Source: Burkholderiaceae bacterium
Lineage (GTDB): Bacteria > Pseudomonadota > Gammaproteobacteria > Burkholderiales > Burkholderiaceae_C
Direction of reading: 5' to 3'
Assembly: GCA_026125795.1 (NCBI GenBank)
Contig: JAHCKM010000003.1
Span: 868,001-932,000, forward strand
DNA length: 64,000 nt
Position 1 is the first letter of the stretch, and every line of letters begins with the position of its first letter. Both the position numbers and the translations under genes were made by a program. The notes under the pieces were generated by a model that was not told the DNA's origin, did not search any database, and saw only the letters and a list, made by a program, of their open reading frames with translations. This document shows positions 1 through 8,782 of this stretch, piece after piece.

Positions 1-181
1 GGAAGATGTCGACGATGGCGATATCGCACGCGTGCTGCGGGTCTGCCAGCCACTGCAGCGCTCCGGCCTCGTCTTCGGCGGTACCGACCACCGTCAGCGG
101 CACCATCTCTTCGAGTGCGGCGACCAAGTTGTCGCGGATCACCGCGCTGTCCTCGACGATGAATGCCTTCAACGAACCCAT
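1..181 (-). CDS. Response regulator receiver domain protein, 3' part missing
   Basis: The gene runs off the left edge; about 60 residues are visible. They match the first half of a CheY-like receiver: the acidic pair near residues 10-11 (FIVED) binds Mg2+, and D58 in IAIVDIF is the expected phospho-accepting aspartate. The start is ATG at 181. A nearby upstream ATG at 186 is in another frame. The output domain lies outside the window, so it is unknown whether this is a DNA-binding regulator or a stand-alone receiver. It lies downstream of a DUF1328 gene and a sensor kinase on the same strand, but the roughly 120-nt gap with strong palindromes suggests its own promoter. Confidence 0.85.
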   Translation of the reverse strand, partial: MGSLKAFIVEDSAVIRDNLVAALEEMVPLTVVGTAEDEAGALQWLADPQHACDIAIVDIF

Positions 182-240
182 GCCATGCTCGTGCGGGAGG
201 GAGTGCTGCGGACGGTTCCCGAGTGTGCATCAGTGGCCCG

Positions 241-290
241 GCTCGCGGCGTCGGGAGTTGACCGCCGCGAGCGTAGGACAGTTCCTACGC
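241..290. promoter_or_regulatory. Two adjacent perfect palindromes upstream of the receiver gene
   Basis: Positions 241-250 and 263-272 form a perfect 10-bp inverted repeat (GCTCGCGGCG/CGCCGCGAGC). Directly after it, 271-290 reads GCGTAGGA-CAGT-TCCTACGC, an 8-bp arm palindrome. The first could be a terminator stem for the DUF1328 gene, but no T-run follows on either strand. The second has the size and TAGGA..TCCTA symmetry of an operator for a dimeric LuxR/NarL-type regulator. A half-site (GTAGGAC) recurs at about 575-581, upstream of the DUF1328 gene. The regulatory role is inferred. Confidence 0.4.
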
Positions 291-298
291 CGCCGGAC

Positions 299-466
299 TC
301 ACGGCCGCTTGCGCAGCAAGTTCACCACGAAGCTGCCGATGGCGAGCACGATGAACACGAAGAACAGGATCTGGGCGATGCCCGCAGCACCCGAAGCGAT
401 GCCAGTGAAGCCCAGCAGCGCCGCGACCAGCGCGATGATGAAAAACACGACAGCGTAGTACAGCAT
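299..466 (-). CDS. DUF1328 family small membrane protein
   Basis: A 55-residue protein with two hydrophobic segments (about residues 2-22 and 29-48) joined by a Gly/Ala-rich turn, ending in a basic tail (RKRP). Length, the MLYYAVVF-type start and the [19 protein letters not shown] core match the DUF1328/YtjA family of inner-membrane peptides, often seen beside stress genes; the function is unknown. The ATG at 466 is preferred over one 10 codons upstream because a GAGGAG ribosome site precedes it and family members begin here. The neighbours are signalling genes on the same strand. Confidence 0.85.
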   Translation of the reverse strand: MLYYAVVFFIIALVAALLGFTGIASGAAGIAQILFFVFIVLAIGSFVVNLLRKRP

Positions 467-598
467 GCTTGCTCCTCGATCAAAGATGGATGACACGCAA
501 AGGCTAGGGCGGCCCCACGTGGCCTGCAGTGGGCTGACGTGCCGACGCGAGGTCGGCCGGATGCGAAGCGCGCTGTAGGACGCGGGCCGGACGTCAAC

Positions 599-2920
599 TC
601 AGGGCCGTTCGCCGAGCTCCGGCACGCGTATCTCGCAGGTGACGCCGCGCGGACTGTTCTCGCGCCAGCGCACCTCGCCGCCCAGCAGCTTCACGCGCTT
701 GCGGATGCCGCCGAGGCCCAGACCGTGCGCCCAGTCCTCGGGTTTGCGGCCGGCGCCGTCATCACTCACGAGCAGCGTGAAGCGGCCGCGCTCGAAACGG
801 CCCGACACGTCGACGCACCCCGCTTCGGCGTGCACGATCACGTTGTTGATGAGCTCGCGCAGCATGCGAGTCAGCGCCGACCACTGCACCACCGTGAGGT
901 TGACGTCGCGGTCGAAGTCGAACGACCAGTCCAGCTCGCAGTGCGCCGCTTCCAGCCGCTGCGTGATGTCGGCCTTCCACTCCGCACTCGCATGCGACAG
1001 CAGGTGCGACGAAGCGGCCAACCCGCGTGTCAGCGTCTTCAGGTCCTGCAACGTGTGGCGGACGTAGTCTTCCATCTCCGGGCTCTGCGCCTTGTACATC
1101 AGCGTCAGCAGGCGCGCGCCGATGTCGTCGTGCAGGTCCTGTGCGATGCGCGCGCGCTCCTCGTTGCGCCCTTGCTCCACCGCGCGGTCGAACGCCACGG
1201 CCCGCACGAGCTGCTCCAGCACACGATCGGTCAGGCGCGCGTCGTCGCGCGTGAACATGCGCCGGCCGCGACGCGCGAAGCGCAGCACCAGCGAGCCGCG
1301 CGGCTGGTTCTCTTCGGGCACGCCCGGCACGCGTGGCAACGGCACCACCATCGTCGAGCCATCACCGACCACACGCGCGCCGCCAGCGCTGCGCGAGGTG
1401 TGCGACAACTCGAGCGGCTCGAACAACTCGCGCATCAGCCGCGCGAAGTGCTCGGTGCTGTCGCCGCCGGCGGTCTCGATCTCGCGTGCGATGCGGTACA
1501 GGCTCTCGAACATGCGTTCGGTGGTCAGCATGTTGCTGCCCATCAGCAGGTTGAGCATCCATTGGCGCGCGCCTGCATAGAGACCGAGCGCGAGAAAGAG
1601 CGCCAGCGTGTGCGACGTGAACTGCCCCAACGCGAACACCGCGACGAACAGCAGGTCGAGCGAGGTGGCCACCGCGCTGATGCCGGCCAGCAGCGTGAAC
1701 TCGCGCATCACCTGCTGCGAACGCGACAGGAACGGCACCAGCATCAGTGCCGAGGCCTGGAACACGTACCAGATCAGCGCACCGGGCCCGGCGGCGAATT
1801 GCTGCACTTCAGGATTGGGTTGCGACAGGGCGATCGCCGCCGTGAGCAGCAGCAGGATCGCGAGCACGGCCAGGCCGAGGCGGCGCATCACGATGACCAT
1901 CGGATGCGGCTCGAGGCGATACGACCAGGTGAGCACGACGTAGCCGGCGGCGAAATAGCCCAGGTGCATCGTCTGCACCCACCACCACAGCCGCGGGATC
2001 TGGTTGAGTCCGACGGTGGCGATGAAACCCAGGCCGACCGCCCAGGCGGCCACCGCGATCAGGCCCTGGAATGGCAGCCGTCGTGGGTGCACGCTGAGCG
2101 CATGCACGCACGCGGCACTGGTGACCACGTCGCAGGCGATGCGCAGCCACAGGTCCAGGTGCGCCCAGCGCGCCGGGACGCCGAATGCTGACAACGTGTC
2201 CAGGCCGATCAGCAGCAGGTGCGTGGTCTGCGCCAGCGCCGCCACGCCGTACAGCAGGTTGCGCTCGTCCGGCTGCACCAGCACCACCACCGCGCCGATG
2301 AGGTAGAACACGAGCGCCAGGGCTGTCATCAGCCAGAACATCGAGCCCAGTCCGGCGTAGCCGCGCGGCACGGTGCGCACCTCGACCGTGGCGCCGGACT
2401 CCGCCAGCTGCAGCCGCACCGCACCTTGTTGCACCACGGCGGCGAAGGCGGCGCCGTCGGCCAGTTGGCGCCGGCGCTCGGCATCGTCGAGTACCCAGCG
2501 CGGCGACCGGCGCGCGAGCAGCACCTCGGTGGGCAGCAGCCGGCCGTCGGGGGACACCACGCCGAGCACCGTCTCACCGATGAACTTCTGCACGTCCGGG
2601 TCACCCGAGCTCGCCAGCACGAGCTGGCCCTTGGCATTGGTGCGCCAGGCCGCATCGACGAACGGTGTGGCCGACAGGGCGCGCAGCAGGGCAAACAATC
2701 CCACGCAGCCGAGCAGCGCCAGCACCACCAGGGCGCGGCGCCGCCAGCCGAGCCAACGCCCGGCTGCGACACCCCGGGGCGTCGGCTCGAGCCCGGAGGG
2801 CATCAAACCGGTCGAGTCGATGGCCGTGTTGGCAAACCCGCTGGTGGCCTCGGGAGCGGCCGTCGAATCGCTGGCCAGCGCGGACGCCGGGGTCATGCCC
2901 GCGTCGCGCGCAGCGGACAC
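599..2920 (-). CDS. Membrane sensor histidine kinase, NarX/LiaS type
   Basis: 773 residues. After a Ser/Ala-rich N-terminus comes one membrane segment (near residue 65), an extracytoplasmic stretch of about 110 residues, and about seven further membrane segments (roughly 200-440), as in ComP-like sensors. A GAF-like linker follows. The catalytic core has a HisKA_3 box with ARIAQDLHDDIGARLL (H597 is the likely phosphorylation site) and a HATPase domain with ELINNVIVHA (N box), DDGAGR and GLGLGGI (G boxes). The start is GTG at 2920 with GAGG upstream; ATG at 2896 is an alternative. It lies 41 nt downstream of a LuxR-type regulator on the same strand and almost certainly forms a two-component pair with it. 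The signal is unknown. Confidence 0.88.
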   Translation of the reverse strand: MSAARDAGMTPASALASDSTAAPEATSGFANTAIDSTGLMPSGLEPTPRGVAAGRWLGWRRRALVVLALLGCVGLFALLRALSATPFVDAAWRTNAKGQLVLASSGDPDVQKFIGETVLGVVSPDGRLLPTEVLLARRSPRWVLDDAERRRQLADGAAFAAVVQQGAVRLQLAESGATVEVRTVPRGYAGLGSMFWLMTALALVFYLIGAVVVLVQPDERNLLYGVAALAQTTHLLLIGLDTLSAFGVPARWAHLDLWLRIACDVVTSAACVHALSVHPRRLPFQGLIAVAAWAVGLGFIATVGLNQIPRLWWWVQTMHLGYFAAGYVVLTWSYRLEPHPMVIVMRRLGLAVLAILLLLTAAIALSQPNPEVQQFAAGPGALIWYVFQASALMLVPFLSRSQQVMREFTLLAGISAVATSLDLLFVAVFALGQFTSHTLALFLALGLYAGARQWMLNLLMGSNMLTTERMFESLYRIAREIETAGGDSTEHFARLMRELFEPLELSHTSRSAGGARVVGDGSTMVVPLPRVPGVPEENQPRGSLVLRFARRGRRMFTRDDARLTDRVLEQLVRAVAFDRAVEQGRNEERARIAQDLHDDIGARLLTLMYKAQSPEMEDYVRHTLQDLKTLTRGLAASSHLLSHASAEWKADITQRLEAAHCELDWSFDFDRDVNLTVVQWSALTRMLRELINNVIVHAEAGCVDVSGRFERGRFTLLVSDDGAGRKPEDWAHGLGLGGIRKRVKLLGGEVRWRENSPRGVTCEIRVPELGERP

Positions 2921-2961
2921 GTCAGGCCTCGACCGTGCGCGGCGCGAGCCTGGACTTCATC

Positions 2962-3702
2962 TCACACCAACCCCTGTTTGGTCGCCAGCACGGCGGCCTC
3001 GGCGCGGCTCGACACGTTGAGCTTCTTGTAGATGGACTTGATGTGGTCGTTGACGGTGAACCACTTGATGCCCATCAGGTTGGCGATCTCCTTGATCGTG
3101 AAGCCCTTGCTCAGGTAGGTGAGCACCTCGTTCTCGCGCGGCGTGAGACGCTCGTGGTCGGGGGTCCTCTCGATCGGCACCGGGCGGCTCGTGACGCCGA
3201 GGTCGGCCGGCCGGCTGAAACCGGAATCGGGCGAGCGCAGATCGCCGCGCTGGCTGTCGCGAAAGTGGTTGAGCAAGCGGCGCGCGATCGCGGGCGACAG
3301 CGGCGGCTGGCCGCGCACGATCTTCTGCAGTTCCTCCACCAGCACCTCGAAGCGGTCTTCTTTCAGAAGATAGCCGTCGGCGCCGCATTGCAGCGCAGGA
3401 AACAGATGGTCGTCGTCCGAGTAGAGCGTGGTGACGATCTTGGTGGCCGGATACTGCGCCAGCTCCGACAGCAGCTCCATGCCGTTGCCGTCGGGCAGTT
3501 CGAGGTCGACCATGACCAGCCGGAACGGGTCGACGCCGTGCAAGCCCTGCGCCCCGCCGGTGAGGTTGATCTGGCGGCGCGCGGTTTCGAGATCACCCGC
3601 TTCGGTGATCGTCAGCGTGTCGCTGAAGCTCTCGCGCACCACACGGCACAGGAAGCTGCGTGCCACCGGGTTGTCTTCGACGATGAGGACCTTGACGGCC
3701 AT
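2962..3702 (-). CDS. LuxR/NarL-family response regulator
   Basis: 246 residues. The N-terminal receiver has the acidic pocket (IVEDN, D10) and phospho-acceptor D66 in VMVDLELPDG, with a lysine in the YLLKEDRFE segment. A variable linker of about 45 residues follows. The C-terminal LuxR helix-turn-helix begins at LTPRENEVLTYLSKG and includes KEIANLMGIKWFTVNDHIKSI. The ATG has a GGAG ribosome site. It is the first gene of an operon with the sensor kinase that ends at 599. An inverted repeat at 3720-3753 lies just upstream and could be its autoregulatory site. Confidence 0.9.
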   Translation of the reverse strand: MAVKVLIVEDNPVARSFLCRVVRESFSDTLTITEAGDLETARRQINLTGGAQGLHGVDPFRLVMVDLELPDGNGMELLSELAQYPATKIVTTLYSDDDHLFPALQCGADGYLLKEDRFEVLVEELQKIVRGQPPLSPAIARRLLNHFRDSQRGDLRSPDSGFSRPADLGVTSRPVPIERTPDHERLTPRENEVLTYLSKGFTIKEIANLMGIKWFTVNDHIKSIYKKLNVSSRAEAAVLATKQGLV

Positions 3703-3719
3703 GCCGATTCTCCAAACCC

Positions 3720-3800
3720 TGAGTCAACGATGGGCCGCTCCCGGGTTGACTCAACCCCCTCGGAGGGCGGCGGCGGGCGATTGACGCCGCCTGGGGGCGC
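3720..3800. promoter_or_regulatory. Inverted repeat and GC-rich intergenic repeat upstream of the response regulator
   Basis: Positions 3720-3728 (TGAGTCAAC) and 3745-3753 (GTTGACTCA) are perfect 9-bp inverted arms with a 16-nt spacer, ending 18 nt before the regulator start: an operator candidate. Directly beyond, about 3754-3800, lies a CCCCCT...GGGGG element with inner GGCGGCG/CGCCGCC arms. It resembles the short intergenic repeats common in Burkholderiales. The sequence structure is direct; any function is inferred. Confidence 0.45.
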
Positions 3801-3852
3801 TGTTTTGCATCGTAGCGCAGATGCGACGCGCTGAACCGCGCCGTGGACGGCG

Positions 3853-4830
3853 CTAGATGTTGACCATGACGATCTTTCCGAGCGCCTCGCGCGAGGCCAT
3901 GCGCGCAAGGGCCTCGCGCAGCCGCGGCATCGGGAGCACCTGGTCGATCACCGGCTTGATGCGACCCTGCGCGTACCATTGAGCGAGTTGCTGCAGGGCT
4001 TGGGCATTGGCCGCCGGCTCGCGGCGTACGAAGTCGCCCCAGAACACGCCGACGATCGATGCGCCTTTCAGCAGCGCCAGATTGAACGGCAGCGCCGGGA
4101 TGCCGCCCTGCGCGAATCCCACCACCAGGTAGCGGCCACGCCATGCGATGGAGCGAAAAGCAGGCTCGGCCAGATCGCCGCCCACCGGGTCGTAGATCAC
4201 GTCGGGGCCCTTGCCGCCCGTGTGCTGCTTGAGCGCTTCGCGCAGGTTGTCGGTGCTGTAGTTGATTGCCGCATCGGCACCGAGCGACAGGCACAGATCG
4301 ACCTTGCGCGCGCTCGACACGCCGGCGATCACGCGTGCGCCCGCCGCCTTGGCGATCTGCAGTGCGGCCGTGCCCACGCCGCCTGCGGCACCGAGCACGA
4401 ACACCGTCTCGCCGGCCTTGAGCGCGGCGCGGTCGATCAGCGCGTGGTGCGAGGTGCCGTAGGTGAACACAAAGGAGGCGCCGTGTTCGAACGTGAAGCC
4501 CGGCGGCATCGGGATCACACGGTTGGCATCGGCGATGGCATGCGTGCCGAAGCCGCCGGTGCCTCCGATCACCGACACCGGCGTGCCGGGCTGGAGACCC
4601 TTGACGTCCGCCCCCACGGCCTCGACCACGCCGGCATATTCAGAGCCCGGCACGAACGGCGGATCGGGCTTGAACTGGTACTTGTTCTGCACGATCAGGA
4701 TGTCGGGAAAGTTCAGGCTCGCGGCACGAATCGCCACGCGCACCTGCTGCGACCCCGGCTCCGGCGTGGGCAGTTCCTTCCATTGCAGCGCTTCCACCCC
4801 GGTGGGTTGTTCGCAAAGCCAAGCGTGCAT
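3853..4830 (-). CDS. NADPH:quinone oxidoreductase family protein (zinc-free MDR)
   Basis: 325 residues, typical for quinone oxidoreductase/crotonyl-CoA reductase-like members of the medium-chain dehydrogenase superfamily. The N-terminal GroES-like domain has PGSEYAGVVEAVG. The nucleotide-binding domain has VLGAAGGVGTAALQIAKAAG (about 140-160), a variant AAxGGVG Rossmann motif expected to bind NADPH. The catalytic and structural zinc cysteines of alcohol dehydrogenases are absent. The start at 4830 has an AGGAG site; the longer open frame upstream lacks family similarity. It is monocistronic by context and the substrate cannot be told. Confidence 0.88.
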   Translation of the reverse strand: MHAWLCEQPTGVEALQWKELPTPEPGSQQVRVAIRAASLNFPDILIVQNKYQFKPDPPFVPGSEYAGVVEAVGADVKGLQPGTPVSVIGGTGGFGTHAIADANRVIPMPPGFTFEHGASFVFTYGTSHHALIDRAALKAGETVFVLGAAGGVGTAALQIAKAAGARVIAGVSSARKVDLCLSLGADAAINYSTDNLREALKQHTGGKGPDVIYDPVGGDLAEPAFRSIAWRGRYLVVGFAQGGIPALPFNLALLKGASIVGVFWGDFVRREPAANAQALQQLAQWYAQGRIKPVIDQVLPMPRLREALARMASREALGKIVMVNI

Positions 4831-5026
4831 GTTTCGTTCTCCTGGGGCGCAGATGATACGCAGTGCGCCAGGACCGGAAGCGGTCAACCCCCAACCTACA
4901 ATGCGCCTGCAAATGAGACCAGCACGTTCACGATGTCGGATGCGGCCGGCGCTGCACCTTGTCCGCAAGGACCCGCGGCGCCTGCAAGGCCTTCAGGACG
5001 TTCGGACGGACGCGCGGTCCTGACCC

Positions 5027-5788
5027 ATGCGCATCCTCATCGCCAACGACGACGGTTATCTCGCACCGGGACTGACCGCACTGGTGAGGGCCTGCGAGGG
5101 GCTCGGCGACATCGACGTGGTGGCCCCCGAGAGCAATGCCAGCGGCACGTCGAACGCACTGACCTTGCATCGACCGCTCAACGTGTTTACCGCCGGCGGC
5201 GAGCAGCGCGGCTTTCGCGTCGTCAATGGCACGCCGTCCGACTGCGTGCACGTGGCGCTGACCGGTCTGCTCGAACGCAAACCCGATCTGGTTCTTTCAG
5301 GCATCAACAACGGCGCCAACATGGGTGACGACACGCTGTACTCGGGCACGGTGGCAGCCGCAATGGAAGGTTATCTCTTCGGCGTGCCGGCCATCGCGTT
5401 CTCGCAGGCCGAGAAGGGCTGGGCCGAGATCGAAGCCGCCGCGCGCGTGGCGCGCGACATCGTCGACCGCGCGCTGGCCGCGGTGCGCGAGCGCCCCGGT
5501 CCCTGGCTGCTCAACGTCAACATTCCCAATCGCCCCGATGCGGCGGCGCTGCCGCGCGTCATCACGCGCCTGGGACGGCGCCATGCGAGCGAGCCGGTGA
5601 TCCGGCAGATCAATCCACGCGGCGAGGCCATCTACTGGATCGGGCCGGCCGGCAGCGCACGCGAAGCGGGCGAGGGCACCGATTTTTTCGCCGTGAGCCA
5701 GGGCCGGGTGTCGATCACGCCGCTGCAGGTCGATCTCACCGATCATGCGGCATTGCCGCTGTGGCATCAGGCGCTGGTGGCTTCGTGA
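5027..5788 (+). CDS. surE: 5'/3'-nucleotidase SurE
   Basis: 253 residues, the usual SurE length. It dephosphorylates nucleoside monophosphates (and in some species short polyphosphates) in a divalent-metal-dependent way. The metal site is visible: IANDDG (D8, D9), PESNASG (S39) and [18 protein letters not shown] (about 91-108). It is first in the classic surE-pcm-nlpD-rpoS stationary-phase cluster. A TACAAT -10-like hexamer lies at 4897-4902, giving a leader of about 120 nt if used, though I see no good -35. Confidence 0.95.
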   Translation: MRILIANDDGYLAPGLTALVRACEGLGDIDVVAPESNASGTSNALTLHRPLNVFTAGGEQRGFRVVNGTPSDCVHVALTGLLERKPDLVLSGINNGANMGDDTLYSGTVAAAMEGYLFGVPAIAFSQAEKGWAEIEAAARVARDIVDRALAAVRERPGPWLLNVNIPNRPDAAALPRVITRLGRRHASEPVIRQINPRGEAIYWIGPAGSAREAGEGTDFFAVSQGRVSITPLQVDLTDHAALPLWHQALVAS

Positions 5789-5846
5789 GCCGCCGGGCCG
5801 TTCCCAAGGCGACTTCCCGCGGCATGCGCTGCGCAGAGGCTCGTCG

Positions 5847-6656
5847 ATGACGACCGAACGGCGTCGAAGCGCGAACTTTCCTTTGCCGCTGGAGCGCGTG
5901 TCGACTGCGAAGCCGCGCGGCCCCGGCGAAACGCTGCGGCCGCAACGCCCCGTGCGTGAAGCTGTGCGCGACGCCCATTCGCGAGCCGGCCCGAGCGGGG
6001 TGGGATTGGACTCGGCGCATGTGCGTGCACGCATGGTGCAGCGGCTGCATGCGCAGGGCGTGCGCCACGAGAAGCTGCTGCATGCGCTGCATGCCGTGCC
6101 GCGCCATCTTTTCATCGACACCGCGTTTGCCGCGCAGGCCTACGAGGACACCAGCCTGCCGATCGGTCACGGGCAGACGATCTCCAAGCCGTCGGTGGTG
6201 GCGCGCATGATCGCCTTGTTGCTCGAAGGTTCGGCTGCGCGGGCCCGCAACGGCCTCGGCAAGGTGCTCGAGATCGGCACCGGCTGCGGCTACCAGTGCG
6301 CACTGCTGGCGCAGGTGGGCGATTCAGTGGTGTCGGTGGAACGCATTCGTGCGTTGTTCGACAAGGCGCGTGCGCATCTGGCGCCGATGCGCCTGGACCG
6401 CGTGCGCCTGGTGCACGGCGACGGCCTGCGCGGCCACGCGCCCAACGCCCCGTACCACAGCATCATTGCGGCGGCCGTGGCCGACGAGCCGGCCGCGGCC
6501 TGGCTGGAGCAGCTGGCGCTCGGCGGGCGGTTGATCACGCCCGTGCGCAAAGGCGCGCTGCAGATGCTGGCGGTTGTGGACCGCGAGCCGTCCGGGTACA
6601 AACGGGTCGATCTCGAGGAAGTGCACTTCGTCCCTCTAAAATCCGGCGTCGACTGA
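5847..6656 (+). CDS. pcm: Protein-L-isoaspartate O-methyltransferase
   Basis: 269 residues. It methylates isoaspartyl residues in damaged proteins with S-adenosylmethionine. Family hallmarks are PRHLFIDTAFAAQAYEDTSLPIGHGQTIS (the start of this run forms the substrate pocket), the SAM motif VLEIGTGCGYQCALLAQ and the late GGRLITPV strand. An N-terminal extension of about 60 basic, low-complexity residues is absent in the E. coli enzyme (208 aa) but common in betaproteobacteria. The ATG at 5847 has AGAGG 8 nt upstream. It starts 58 nt after surE and is probably co-transcribed with it. Confidence 0.93.
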   Translation: MTTERRRSANFPLPLERVSTAKPRGPGETLRPQRPVREAVRDAHSRAGPSGVGLDSAHVRARMVQRLHAQGVRHEKLLHALHAVPRHLFIDTAFAAQAYEDTSLPIGHGQTISKPSVVARMIALLLEGSAARARNGLGKVLEIGTGCGYQCALLAQVGDSVVSVERIRALFDKARAHLAPMRLDRVRLVHGDGLRGHAPNAPYHSIIAAAVADEPAAAWLEQLALGGRLITPVRKGALQMLAVVDREPSGYKRVDLEEVHFVPLKSGVD

Positions 6657-6691
6657 CCTGCCGACCGCCTTGTCCGATGGCACCGCACTGC

Positions 6692-7690
6692 ATGCGAAGG
6701 ATCTCTGCTCGACCCGCACCCACCGGTGGCACGCGCTGGTGGACGCTGGCGTTGGTGTGCGCGCTCGTCGGCTGTGCCACGTCGCGCCAACCCGCACCCG
6801 TGGAGGAGCGCAACCCGCGTTCACCGGTGGTGCCGCCGTCGGCCACCGCGCCGATCCCTCCGGTGACCGCATCGGCCCCCACCGTCACGCCGGTGGTGCC
6901 GACGGCGCCGGTCGATCCCAATGCCAAGCCCGGCGCCGAGAACGCAGGCAAGCCCGGCTACTACACGATCAAGCCCGGCGACACGCTGATCCGCGTGGGC
7001 CTCGAGACCGGACAGAACGCGCGCGACATCGCGCGCTGGAACAACATCGAGAACCCCAACTCGCTCGAGGTGGGGCAGGTGATCCGCGTGGCGCCCCCGG
7101 GCACCGATCCGACCGCCACGACGGCGCGCGGCGTCAACGCGCAGCGCGTCGAAACGCGTCCGCTCGATACGCGGCCCACGCCGGCGCCGGTGGCCTCGGC
7201 GCCGACGCCCGCGGCACCGCCCCTCGCGGCGCCGCCGATCACACCGGCACCGCCGGCCATGCCACCGGTGGCGACCGCGCCATCCACCGGCGGCGCGCCG
7301 CCGGCCGCGCGCGAACCCGATGACGACGTGAACTGGACCTGGCCGGCTTCGGGTGCCGTGATCAACGGCTTTGACGAAGCCAGAAACAAGGGCCTGGCCA
7401 TCAGCGGCAAGGCGGGCGATCCGGTGTTCGCCGCGGCCGATGGCCGCGTCGTCTATGCCGGCTCCGGGCTGCGCGGCTACGGCAACCTGGTGATCGTGAA
7501 GCACAACAACACCTACCTCACTGCGTACGCGCACAACCAGTCGCTACTGGTGAAGGAAGACCAGGTGGTTCGGCGCGGGCAGAAGATTGCGGAGATGGGC
7601 TCCAGCGATGCCGAGCGCGTGCAGTTGCACTTCGAGATCCGCCGCCTCGGCCGCCCGATCGATCCGGCGCGGTTGCTGCCCTCGCGTTGA
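6692..7690 (+). CDS. nlpD: NlpD-like lipoprotein with LysM and degenerate M23 domains
   Basis: About 332 residues. A basic N-region and hydrophobic stretch end in LVGC, a lipobox, so it is probably an outer-membrane lipoprotein. A LysM domain (YYTIKPGDTLIRVGLETGQ, about residues 90-135) binds peptidoglycan. A long Pro/Ala-rich linker leads to a LytM/M23 domain (ASGAVINGF to LGRPIDPARLLP). Zinc ligands of active M23 peptidases appear lost: NKGLAI replaces the HxGxD histidine and VQLHFE replaces the HxH pair. This fits an NlpD-type activator of cell-division amidases rather than a peptidase. ATG at 6677 is an alternative start. A TAAAAT -10-like box (6637-6642) lies in the end of pcm. Confidence 0.9.
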   Translation: MRRISARPAPTGGTRWWTLALVCALVGCATSRQPAPVEERNPRSPVVPPSATAPIPPVTASAPTVTPVVPTAPVDPNAKPGAENAGKPGYYTIKPGDTLIRVGLETGQNARDIARWNNIENPNSLEVGQVIRVAPPGTDPTATTARGVNAQRVETRPLDTRPTPAPVASAPTPAAPPLAAPPITPAPPAMPPVATAPSTGGAPPAAREPDDDVNWTWPASGAVINGFDEARNKGLAISGKAGDPVFAAADGRVVYAGSGLRGYGNLVIVKHNNTYLTAYAHNQSLLVKEDQVVRRGQKIAEMGSSDAERVQLHFEIRRLGRPIDPARLLPSR

Positions 7691-7710
7691 TGGGCTGACG
7701 GTACCCGATC

Positions 7711-8709
7711 ATGGTCCGCCGACGCGAGTCGCCTGCTGCAGCGCCGGCGGCCCCGTGGACGGGCAACGGGCCTGCGTTGACAGCCAATCCCGCGGACTCG
7801 CTGGCACCCGAGGCGGTTGCACCGGCCGCACCACCGGTCGACGGCGCCGAATCCGACGGCGCCGATGCCGCCAACTCGCTGCAGGCCTATCTGCGCGACA
7901 TCCGACGCGCGCCGCTGTTCACCGCGCAGCAGGAGTACACGATGGCGTGCCGCGCGCACGACGGCGACTTCGACGCGCGCCAGCGCATGATCGAACACAA
8001 CCTGCGGCTCGTGGTGAGCATCGCCAAGAACTACCTCGGGCGTGGCTTGCCGCTGCCCGACCTGATCGAAGAGGGCAACCTCGGCCTGATGCATGCGATC
8101 GCGAAATTCGAGCCCGAGAGGGGATTTCGTTTCTCGACCTACGCATCATGGTGGATCCGCCAGAGCGTCGAGCGCGCCATCCAGCAGCAGGCGCGGCTGG
8201 TGCGCCTGCCGGTGCACGTGATGCGCGAGCTCAACCAGGTGCTGAAAGCACGCCGTCTGCTCGAGGCGAGGGCCGGCGCCTTGGCCGACGGCCGGCCGGT
8301 TCGCATCGAGGACATCGCGGCCCAGATCGAGATGCCGGCGCCGCAGGTCGAGTCGCTGCTGCAGCTGGCCGAACAACCGACGTCGCTCGACGCCACACGC
8401 GATCCCGAGGCGGGCGACGCCATGATCGACAACGTGGCCGACGACCGCGGCAGCGACCCGATCGGGTTGACGCTGAGCCATGAGGTCGGATTGCTGTTGA
8501 ACCGCGGGCTGACCCAGCTGCAGCCGCGCGAGCGCGAGGTGGTGACCGGCCGCTACGGCCTGGCCGGCGGCGAACCCGAAACGCTGGAGGACTTGGCGCT
8601 GCGCCTGAACCTCACGCGCGAACGTGTGCGCCAGATCCAGCAGGAGGCGTTGCTCAAGCTCAAGCGCGGCATGGAGCGCCAGGGGCTCGATCGCGACAGC
8701 GTGTTTTGA
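7711..8709 (+). CDS. rpoS: RNA polymerase sigma factor RpoS
   Basis: 332 residues. This is the stationary-phase/general-stress sigma factor of the sigma-70 family. Region 1.2 begins at [21 protein letters not shown]. Region 2 has [14 protein letters not shown] and the core-binding and -10 recognition helices [19 protein letters not shown] and [17 protein letters not shown]. Region 3 begins near [13 protein letters not shown]. Region 4 has [20 protein letters not shown] for -35 recognition. An N-terminal Ala/Pro-rich tail of about 50 residues precedes region 1.2. The position 20 nt after nlpD is the conserved rpoS locus, and rpoS promoters often lie within nlpD. Confidence 0.95.
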   Translation: MVRRRESPAAAPAAPWTGNGPALTANPADSLAPEAVAPAAPPVDGAESDGADAANSLQAYLRDIRRAPLFTAQQEYTMACRAHDGDFDARQRMIEHNLRLVVSIAKNYLGRGLPLPDLIEEGNLGLMHAIAKFEPERGFRFSTYASWWIRQSVERAIQQQARLVRLPVHVMRELNQVLKARRLLEARAGALADGRPVRIEDIAAQIEMPAPQVESLLQLAEQPTSLDATRDPEAGDAMIDNVADDRGSDPIGLTLSHEVGLLLNRGLTQLQPREREVVTGRYGLAGGEPETLEDLALRLNLTRERVRQIQQEALLKLKRGMERQGLDRDSVF

Positions 8710-8740
8710 TGAGCGCCGCACGGTCGCTCCGAAAGCGCCC

Positions 8741-8782
8741 GCTCCCCCTTGGGGGGAAGGGCCACGGGCCCATGGGGGCCTG
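8741..8782 (+). repeat. Short GC-rich intergenic repeat ending at a start codon
   Basis: The segment between rpoS and the exonuclease gene has CCCCCTTGGGGGG followed by ...CCATGGGGGCCTG directly before the ATG at 8783. The same architecture (C-run/G-run, then a GGGGGC block abutting a start) occurs at about 3754-3800, 32600-32627 and 59185-59212. It resembles intergenic repeats spread through Burkholderiales genomes. Here its terminal G-block may also serve as the ribosome site. Confidence 0.45.

Noticed and set aside
539-2191. Long open frame of 550 codons on the plus strand
   Set aside because: Antisense to the sensor kinase; composition is His/Arg/Gln-rich and lacks any domain. Typical mirror frame in GC-rich DNA.
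4913-5023. 36-codon frame just upstream of surE as a leader peptide
   Set aside because: It is the tail of a longer shadow frame, has no ribosome site and no regulatory residues such as repeated amino acids.
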